Below the pieces are notes generated by a model. It had not been told where the DNA came from. It made no database searches and saw only the letters and a program-made list of their open reading frames with translations. Shown piece after piece: positions 7,764-11,883 of a DNA stretch of 11,883 nt. Location of the stretch: the NCBI GenBank assembly GCA_035499415.1, contig DATJYV010000118.1, positions 1 to 11,883 of the forward strand. Direction: 5' to 3'. Position 1 is the first letter of the stretch. Each line of letters opens with the position of its first letter. This DNA is from DATJYV01 sp035499415 (GTDB lineage: Bacteria > Bacteroidota > Ignavibacteria > UBA10030). The position numbers and the translations under genes are program-made.

Positions 7764-8417
7764 TCATCTATTCCGGGCTCGACGCCGGCGGGCCGGGAGC
7801 GAAGGAGTTGAGAGCGTCCGGGGCGGTTTCTTCCAGCGCGAGGCCATACTTTCCACCAGACGATCCTTGATCGCATCGATGGGAAACAACTCGGGAGCGA
7901 CCGTATAGTTGGCGACGATTCCGTCGAAGAAGAACATCAGCACGAACGTGTCGAGCTCGGGATTATCCGACCCCGCTTCCCGGACAGTCCTGGTCATACG
8001 GGACAGGAATGATTGGTAGTACTGCATGGTCTTTCGATTTCTGATGATCCTGCGATATTCGTCGTCGAGATTGAGCTGAAGGGAGAGACGGACGAGGAGC
8101 GGCTGGGATTTGATGACGTCCACCCACGAGTCGATCAACGCAACCAGCTTCTGCTCGGCCGGCCGGGCGTCGTCGTCCCGAAAGAACCGGGGGAGAACGA
8201 GCTCAAGCTGCTCTTCGAAAATGGCGAGGAGGATATTCTCCTTCGTCTTGAAATGGGTGAAGATCAGTCCTTTCGATGTTCCCGCCTTCCGGGCAATTTC
8301 TTCGGCGGTCGTTGCAGAGTACCCCTGCTTCGCGAAGAGCTCCAGCGCCGCCGAGAGGATGGCTGTCCGACTTTTCTCCCTCATGATGGCGGCGATTTTT
8401 TTCGACCTTGGAGACAC
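7764..8417 (-). CDS. TetR/AcrR family transcriptional regulator
   Basis: The 217-aa product has an N-terminal TetR helix-turn-helix: RTAILSAALELFAKQGYSAT leads into TAEEIARKAGTSKG and the family hallmark LIFTHFKTKENIL (about residues 51-63). The remaining helical C-terminal domain (about 70-195) is variable, as expected for a ligand-binding and dimerisation domain, and ends in a basic tail (RRRRARNR). I use GTG 8417-8415 as start. ATG 8384-8382 (MREKSRTAIL) is a real alternative and would leave a normal leader if the promoter listed here is correct. The gene is first in the leftward operon, seven bases before the outer-membrane gene. An 18-bp palindrome directly upstream suggests autorepression. 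By family knowledge the inducer would be a small molecule, often the substrate of the controlled transporter. Confidence 0.92.
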   Translation of the reverse strand: MSPRSKKIAAIMREKSRTAILSAALELFAKQGYSATTAEEIARKAGTSKGLIFTHFKTKENILLAIFEEQLELVLPRFFRDDDARPAEQKLVALIDSWVDVIKSQPLLVRLSLQLNLDDEYRRIIRNRKTMQYYQSFLSRMTRTVREAGSDNPELDTFVLMFFFDGIVANYTVAPELFPIDAIKDRLVESMASRWKKPPRTLSTPSLPARRRRARNR

Positions 8418-8427
8418 AGGATGTCCC

Positions 8428-8454
8428 GTAAATTATGACTGACCGGTTAGTCAA
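8428..8454 (-). promoter_or_regulatory. Candidate promoter of the tetR-ABC operon
   Basis: On the minus strand TTG (8454-8452) is followed after 16 nt by TAATTTAC (8435-8428), a partial match (4 of 6 conserved bases) to the Bacteroidota -7 element TAnnTTTG. TTGACT at the same place also resembles a sigma-70 -35 box, but no -10 box lies at the right distance. Transcription would begin near 8420-8424, almost at the GTG start or about 40 nt before the internal ATG. The weak match lowers confidence, but the operator position supports it. Confidence 0.4.
8436..8453. promoter_or_regulatory. 18-bp palindromic operator, probable TetR binding site
   Basis: TGACTGACCGGTTAGTCA is an inverted repeat in which eight of nine base pairs match (only 8441/8448 break symmetry). 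Its form, TGACT-n-ACCGGT-n-AGTCA, is like operators of TetR/AcrR regulators of transport genes. It begins 18 bp upstream of the tetR GTG and fills the space between the candidate -33 and -7 elements, so a bound dimer would block RNA polymerase. No divergent gene is close on the other side, so the target is the leftward operon itself. Confidence 0.75.
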
Positions 8455-8629
8455 TGATAATGGTTTTGGGGGCAGAAGTCAAGGGATAACGACGTTTCGC
8501 TCGCATCTATCGATGATTGTCCCTCAGTGCGAATCCCCCGCTTTCCAGCGCCGACGGGAGGCATAACCGCCGCCTGCAACACACCGGAGTGACGGAGCCC
8601 GTGAAAGCAAGAAGCGATTGACGGGAACG

Positions 8630-8649
8630 CGTCGGCCTGAAGACCGACG
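8630..8649. repeat. Hairpin with 6-bp stem next to the tandem repeat
   Basis: CGTCGG (8630-8635) pairs with CCGACG (8644-8649) around CCTGAAGA. The right arm is also the first bases of repeat copy A, so it could pair either with this left arm or with the far arm of copy A near 8729. The TGAA in the loop echoes the loops of the hairpins inside the repeat. Confidence 0.6.
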
Positions 8650-8657
8650 CTCGTACG

Positions 8658-8680
8658 AAAAAACCATCCTGAAGGATGGT
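8658..8680 (-). terminator. Intrinsic terminator-like hairpin in repeat copy A, leftward
   Basis: Read on the minus strand, ACCATCC-TTCA-GGATGGT (8680-8663) runs into T6 (8663-8658). This is a compact 7-bp stem with a tetraloop and U-tract. It would stop leftward transcripts arriving from the right. Confidence 0.5.
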
Positions 8681-8694
8681 GGGTTTGAATCTCA

Positions 8695-8715
8695 GTCCGA
8701 TTCACGGACCTTTTT
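8695..8715 (+). terminator. Intrinsic terminator-like hairpin in repeat copy A, rightward
   Basis: GTCCG-ATTCA-CGGAC (8695-8709) is followed by C and T5 (8711-8715). The 5-bp stem is weaker than its counterpart in copy B. Confidence 0.4.
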
Positions 8716-8799
8716 CGTAAAAGCATCGGTGTTTCCGCCTACGTCTAAGGTCTTAAGCAGGTCTTGACTTCGGCGGACGGGTACGCCGACGCTGGTACG

Positions 8800-8822
8800 A
8801 AAAAACCATCCTGAAGGATGGT
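8800..8822 (-). terminator. Intrinsic terminator-like hairpin in repeat copy B, leftward
   Basis: On the minus strand a 7-bp stem with TTCA loop (8822-8805) is followed by a run of six T (8805-8800). It is identical to the copy A hairpin. Confidence 0.5.
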
Positions 8823-8835
8823 GGGTTTGAATCTC

Positions 8836-8858
8836 AGTCCGATTCATCGGACTTTTTT
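8836..8858 (+). terminator. Intrinsic terminator-like hairpin in repeat copy B, rightward
   Basis: AGTCCGA-TTCA-TCGGACT (8836-8853) is a perfect 7-bp stem followed by five further T (8854-8858). With the leftward hairpin 14 bp away it forms a back-to-back pair facing outwards, so the copy could block read-through both ways. Confidence 0.5.
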
Positions 8859-8949
8859 CGTAAAAGCGTCGGTGTTTCCGCCTACGTCTAAGGTCTTGGG
8901 CAGGTCCTGACTTCGGCGGATGGGTACGCGACGCGGGGGCGATTCCGTC

Positions 8950-8980
8950 TTGCATCTCATTGCAGCTTCGTTTAGCTTTC
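8950..8980 (+). promoter_or_regulatory. Candidate promoter for the small membrane protein gene
   Basis: TTG (8950-8952), a 20-nt spacer and TAGCTTTC (8973-8980) match the Bacteroidota TTG/TAnnTTTG pattern with one -7 mismatch. A start near 8986 would give a leader of about 45 nt. It lies just downstream of the rightward terminator-like hairpins. Evidence is pattern only. Confidence 0.3.
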
Positions 8981-9029
8981 CAAAATCCAATCTTCCCATC
9001 GCAATCTCCCACTCTTATAGAGGATGCCC

Positions 9030-9326
9030 ATGTCTCACGTCGTTCTTGGACTCATTTGCGGAATAATCTACGGCGGCCTGGACGCTGCGCTGATGATCCC
9101 GATGAAGATGGAGGATAAAAACCGGGCCATGCTCGGAGCGTTTATTCATCGATTTGGCGAAGCGTTCGTTATCTGCAACGCGGCGCTGCCGATGGCCGGG
9201 TGGGCAAAGGGAATCACGCTCGGCCTTCTTATGAGTCTCCCGCCCGCGATCATCACAAAATCGTACGGGCCCATCCTTGCGATTGGCGCGGTTGGGGGGG
9301 CTGTCATCGGATATATTTCGGGATGA
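9030..9326 (+). CDS. Small integral membrane protein, uncharacterised
   Basis: I choose ATG 9030 (MSHVVLGLICG, 98 aa) over the in-frame ATG at 9024. AGAGG (9019-9023) is six bases from 9030 but would touch the earlier ATG. Three hydrophobic segments are visible: residues about 2-22 (LGLICGIIYGGLDAALMIPM), about 40-62 (FVICNAALPMAGWAKGITLGLL) and about 74-96 (GPILAIGAVGGAVIGYISG). A short charged link, KMEDKNR, lies between the first and second. Glycine-rich helices and the PPAIITKSYGPILA stretch give the look of a conserved small membrane protein; I recall similar unnamed proteins in diverse bacteria but cannot assign a function. It stands alone, with structured repeats on both sides and a hairpin after its stop. 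Confidence 0.8.
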   Translation: MSHVVLGLICGIIYGGLDAALMIPMKMEDKNRAMLGAFIHRFGEAFVICNAALPMAGWAKGITLGLLMSLPPAIITKSYGPILAIGAVGGAVIGYISG

Positions 9327-9330
9327 GGCG

Positions 9331-9351
9331 GAGTCGGACGCGGTCCGAGTC
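9331..9351 (+). terminator. Hairpin just after the small membrane protein stop
   Basis: GAGTCGGAC (9331-9339) pairs with GTCCGAGTC (9343-9351) around a GCG loop, with one mismatch. It begins four bases after the stop codon. No T-tract follows, so it would be a poor intrinsic terminator and may instead protect the 3' end. Confidence 0.35.
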
Positions 9352-9419
9352 TACCAACAACAACTGCCGACATTTTGAGTAGCGTCCTCAATTCAGCTGG
9401 CTCCAACGTATTAAGGAAG

Positions 9420-9508
9420 CGTCATGCTGAACTCGTTTCAGCATCTGACGTTCACAGACCCCGAACCTCAGCCAGAGGCTGATGGGCCTTCGGCCCAAAG
9501 ATCGGGGT
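9420..9508. repeat. Intergenic palindromic element with four stems
   Basis: The first part is a hairpin: CGTCATGCTGAA (9420-9431) pairs with TTCAGCAT and TGACG (9437-9450) around CTCGT, with a small bulge. The second part has an outer stem ACCCCGA (9458-9464) / TCGGGGT (9502-9508) enclosing two hairpins: TCAGCC-AGA-GGCTGA (9468-9482) and GGGCC-TTC-GGCCC (9484-9496). The ATGCTGAA...TTCAGCAT core resembles a motif I associate with dispersed intergenic repeats in Ignavibacteria-like genomes; that is recollection, not a search. It ends 32 bp before the GH31 start codon. Confidence 0.7.
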
Positions 9509-9540
9509 GACGGTTGCTTGGAAATAGGAAATACCACATT

Positions 9541-11883
9541 TTGAAATACCTCGCCGTCTTCATCGTCCTGTTGATTCCATGGCGCGGCGTCTCTCCGCAG
9601 GGTTTCACCTCGCTCGGAAACCTCGCTTCGTACTCCCAATCCGGCAGGGTGGTCACCCTCCAGACCGCCGACTCTGCGGTCGTGCGATTCATCTTCTATA
9701 AACCCGACATCGTCCGGGTCGATTTTCTACCGACACCTTCCAGTGTGCCGGACTCGAGCTTCGCGGTCGTCGCCGATACCACCGGAGCTGTATCGTGCTC
9801 GGTGGCGGAGACCGATTCAACGGTTGACATCGGCACATCCTCCCTTCTGATCGTCTGCACGATATCGCCCTTCCGCGTTTCGTACTTCGACCGATCCCAT
9901 CATCTCCTTCTTTCGGAACCTCCCGTCGGCGGACTGGGGGCGCGGGGATTGGAACGAACGATGCGGTTTTCCATCCAGCCATCGGACCATTTCTACGGAA
10001 CCGGGGAACGCGACCTGAGCCTCGACCTGCGGGGCAAGAGCTTCGGCCTGCTCAACACGCAGTGGTACGCCTACTCATCTTCCATCCCGACGCGGAACAT
10101 CAACATTCCGTTCATCGCCTCGACGAACGGTTATGCCTTGTTCATCGACAACACGTACGAAGGGTATCTCGACCTCGGCCAGGCAGACCCATCGCTCGCG
10201 AGCTACACGGCACTCGGCGGGGAGATCTCGTTCTACGTCATCGCTGCGCCGACGGTCGGCGAACAGCTCCGGCGCTACCTCTGGCTCACCGGCTCACATC
10301 CTCTTCCCCCGCGATGGGCACTCGGTTATATTCAATCCAAATACGGTTATCGCAGCGAATCCGACGCGCGTCAAACCGTACAGACTTTTCGCTCGTTGGG
10401 AATTCCGTGCGACGCGATCGTTCTCGACCTCTACTGGTTCCTCAACATGGGCGACCTGAGCTGGAACCGGACCTTGTGGACCGACCCGTTCAAGATGATG
10501 AGCGATTTTCTCTCCGTGGGGATGAGAACCATCGTCATCACGGAGCCGTACATCGTGTCACTCTCCTCGAATTTTCAGGACGCATACGCGAACGGGTACT
10601 TTGCGAAGAATCCCCAGGGCCAGCCGTATTTATTGCCGAACTGGTGGTCGTGCGGTTGTAACGCGGCGCTGTTCGACATGACGAATCCGTCCGCCCAATC
10701 GTGGTGGTGGGCGAAGCATCCCGCATTCTTCGGGTCTCAGCTCGCAGGAATCTGGACGGACCTCGGAGAGCCCGAGAACGACCGAACCGATATGTCGTTT
10801 GCGACGGGGTCGCGGGCCAAAATCCATAACGTGTACGACCTGCTGTGGGCGAAAACGGTCTTCGACGGGTTCGAACGGATGAGGCCGGGCGAGCGTCTCG
10901 TGAACCTCACGCGGTCGGGGTTTGCCGGGATTCAGCGTTACGGAGTCACAACCTGGTCGGGCGACGTCGCAAAAACGTTCGGCGGCCTTGCGCTCCAACC
11001 CACGATGCTGCTGCAGACCGGACTGTCGGGCCTTGCGTACCACAACTCGGATATCGGCGGATTCACCGCCGGAACGACGACCGAGGAACTCTATTCGCGA
11101 TGGATGGAGTATGGAGCGTTCAATCCGATGATGCGGGCGCACGGAACCGACTACCAGCCGACGGAGCCGTGGGGATTTTCTCCGACAACCCGGGATATTG
11201 CGGTCTCCTTTATCAAGCTCCGGTACCGGCTTCTGCCGTACAATTATTCCCTCGCGTTCCAAAACTATCTCACCGGTGCGCCGCTCGCACGTCCTCTCTT
11301 CTGGCTCGATCCGACCGATCCCAACCTCGTCAACGACAATTCATCGTTCATGTGGGGTGATGCGTTTCTGGTTTCGCCCGTCGTTCAGCAGGGGCAGTGG
11401 ACGAAAACCGTGAACCTTCCAAAAGGCGAATGGGTCGATTACTGGAGCGACCGGGCCTACCAGGGAGGCCAGGCCGCAACGGTGGATGCAAGTCTCGACA
11501 AGATCCCGTTCTTCGTAAAATCGGGAAGCGTCATTCCGATGCAGCCCGTGATGAATTACTCGGATGAGTTTCCCTTGGACACACTCTTCCTTGTTGTCTA
11601 TCCGGCTCAAACGCAAAGCGTCCCGTGCGCGTTGTACGATGATGACGGCAAATCGCTCGATTATCAAACGGGGCAGTACGGAACGATGTCGATTCAACAC
11701 GGGCTTCTCCTGAAGGGTGGAAGCCCGCCACGCGAAACTCCCTCGACATCATACCGGATAGATATCGGGAGGATGCAAGGGACCTACCGGGGCCGGCCCG
11801 CAAAGCGGACGTATGTTTTTGAAACTCATCGTATGACGCGCCCCGGCTCCGTGGAGCTCAACGGTCGATCGCTCGCGCAATGG
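9541..11883 (+). CDS. Secreted glycoside hydrolase family 31 enzyme (alpha-glucosidase-like), 3' truncated by window
   Basis: The frame stays open for 781 codons to the window edge. I start at TTG 9541 (MKYLAVFIVLLIPWRGVSPQG), which begins a clear signal peptide; the nearest in-frame stop upstream is TGA 9508-9510, and a weak AGGA lies 11 bases before. An N-terminal beta-sandwich carries the GH31 FYGTGER motif (151-157). The catalytic barrel opens with LPPRWALGYIQSKYGY (about 255-270), followed by LDLYWF (D296). The nucleophile is D407 in GIWTDLGEPE, the acid/base D475 in WSGD, and DIGGF follows; the 68-residue spacing fits retaining GH31 enzymes. C-terminal beta domains (LARPLFW, GDAFLVSPV, VKSGSVIP) are typical. 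It probably releases alpha-linked glucose, or a related sugar such as xylose, outside the cytoplasm; exact specificity is not readable. NWWSCGCN (near 375) is a local oddity. A C-terminal sorting domain may lie beyond the edge. Confidence 0.93.
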   Translation, partial: MKYLAVFIVLLIPWRGVSPQGFTSLGNLASYSQSGRVVTLQTADSAVVRFIFYKPDIVRVDFLPTPSSVPDSSFAVVADTTGAVSCSVAETDSTVDIGTSSLLIVCTISPFRVSYFDRSHHLLLSEPPVGGLGARGLERTMRFSIQPSDHFYGTGERDLSLDLRGKSFGLLNTQWYAYSSSIPTRNINIPFIASTNGYALFIDNTYEGYLDLGQADPSLASYTALGGEISFYVIAAPTVGEQLRRYLWLTGSHPLPPRWALGYIQSKYGYRSESDARQTVQTFRSLGIPCDAIVLDLYWFLNMGDLSWNRTLWTDPFKMMSDFLSVGMRTIVITEPYIVSLSSNFQDAYANGYFAKNPQGQPYLLPNWWSCGCNAALFDMTNPSAQSWWWAKHPAFFGSQLAGIWTDLGEPENDRTDMSFATGSRAKIHNVYDLLWAKTVFDGFERMRPGERLVNLTRSGFAGIQRYGVTTWSGDVAKTFGGLALQPTMLLQTGLSGLAYHNSDIGGFTAGTTTEELYSRWMEYGAFNPMMRAHGTDYQPTEPWGFSPTTRDIAVSFIKLRYRLLPYNYSLAFQNYLTGAPLARPLFWLDPTDPNLVNDNSSFMWGDAFLVSPVVQQGQWTKTVNLPKGEWVDYWSDRAYQGGQAATVDASLDKIPFFVKSGSVIPMQPVMNYSDEFPLDTLFLVVYPAQTQSVPCALYDDDGKSLDYQTGQYGTMSIQHGLLLKGGSPPRETPSTSYRIDIGRMQGTYRGRPAKRTYVFETHRMTRPGSVELNGRSLAQW

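Larger units (their letters stand above)
8644..8785. repeat. Structured tandem repeat, copy A (142 bp)
   Basis: This is the first of two adjacent copies that differ by 7 substitutions and one 1-bp indel (about 95% identical). Arms CCGACGCT-TACGAAAAA and TTTTTCGTA-AGCATCGG (8644-8729) are inverted with one mismatch plus a 2x2 internal loop. They enclose ACCATCC-TGAA-GGATGGT (8663-8680) and GTCCG-ATTCA-CGGAC (8695-8709). A tail of about 56 bp with TCCGCC...GGCGGA follows. No open reading frame or transposase belongs to it. Confidence 0.85.
8786..8928. repeat. Structured tandem repeat, copy B (143 bp)
   Basis: This second copy directly abuts copy A. Its arms are perfect except for a GG/AA internal loop: CCGACGCT and TACGAAAAAA (8786-8805) pair with TTTTTTCGTA and AGCGTCGG (8853-8872). 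Inside are ACCATCC-TGAA-GGATGGT (8805-8822) and AGTCCGA-TTCA-TCGGACT (8836-8853). Each base by which B differs from A in the arms and second hairpin improves pairing, which suggests B is nearer the ancestral form or is under structural constraint. A short GCGACGC after 8928 looks like the start of a lost third copy. Confidence 0.87.
8455..9029. other. Non-coding repeat-bearing intergenic region
   Basis: About 575 bp separate the operator of the leftward operon from the rightward membrane-protein gene. Bases 8455-8629 show nothing I can name. Bases 8630-8928 hold a hairpin and two tandem copies of a structured repeat, and 8929-9029 holds a candidate promoter and the ribosome site for the next gene. 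Minus-strand open frames here contain the same translated peptide twice because of the DNA repeat, and I do not regard them as genes. Confidence 0.7.

Noticed and set aside
8644..8928. Possible CRISPR array or insertion sequence
   Set aside because: There are only two directly abutting units of 142-143 bp with no spacers and no cas genes. The inverted arms enclose no transposase, so neither label fits.
8451..9012. Two overlapping minus-strand open frames (8451-8726 and 8692-9012) that both contain the peptide NRTEIQTHHPSGWFFRTSVG
   Set aside because: The shared peptide is the translation of the hairpin repeat at DNA level. There is no ribosome site or domain, and the frames lie across terminator-like hairpins.
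9291..9300. Run of seven G in the small membrane protein gene, possible frameshift site
   Set aside because: The frame reads AVGGA without disruption and the protein keeps its third helix, so there is no sign of a real shift.
9388..9692. Minus-strand open frames across the 9420-9508 element (including MLKRVQHDA)
   Set aside because: They arise from the palindromic repeat and the antisense of the GH31 start. Such peptides are typical false calls from dispersed repeats.
10062..10661. 199-codon plus-strand open frame in another phase of the GH31 gene
   Set aside because: It is the shadow of the GH31 frame, which carries the catalytic motifs continuously through this stretch.
10630..11262. 210-codon minus-strand open frame inside the GH31 gene
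   Set aside because: It is antisense to the catalytic domain, has an arginine-rich composition, and no motif or start signal.

Overview
This looks like a chromosomal segment of a moderately GC-rich Bacteroidota/Ignavibacteria-type bacterium (FCB group). The main reason is the 671-aa secreted protein ending in a type IX secretion (T9SS) type A sorting domain with the NYPNPFNPST motif. Candidate promoters of the TTG/TAnnTTTG kind and weak Shine-Dalgarno use fit the same group. I see no phage, transposase, CRISPR, tRNA or rRNA, and exact taxonomy cannot be fixed from this window.

Layout. Bases 2-208 (+) are the C-terminal end of a membrane protein, probably a CPBP/CAAX-type intramembrane protease. 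After a 340-bp gap with one candidate promoter comes the T9SS cargo protein (549-2564, +), with eight GGAIIAW repeats that may form a beta-propeller. Converging on it from the right is a six-gene leftward operon (8417 to 2587, -): TetR regulator, outer-membrane beta-barrel, ABC ATPase, two FtsX/MacB-type permeases and a LolA-like outer membrane lipoprotein-sorting protein. The last four genes are joined by three 4-nt ATGA overlaps. An 18-bp near-perfect palindrome sits just upstream of tetR, between candidate -33 and -7 elements, so the operon is probably autorepressed and derepressed by a ligand.

Between the operon and the next rightward gene is a 576-bp non-coding region. It holds two tandem copies of a 142/143-bp repeat. 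Each copy has long inverted arms enclosing two small hairpins, which also read as back-to-back outward-facing intrinsic terminators. A small conserved-looking membrane protein (9030-9326, +) follows, then a second hairpin-rich element (9420-9508). Last is a secreted GH31 family glycoside hydrolase (9541 to the right edge, +, cut by the window end) that starts with TTG and keeps both catalytic aspartates.

How the genes work together. The operon could form a trans-envelope route: an inner-membrane ABC motor with two permeases, a periplasmic hydrophobic-cargo carrier and an outer-membrane barrel, under TetR control. It has no HlyD-type adaptor or TolC, which separates it from MacAB-TolC efflux. 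The cargo is unknown; lipid, lipoprotein or a hydrophobic toxicant are all possible. The T9SS protein, the GH31 enzyme and the small membrane protein look independent of the operon.
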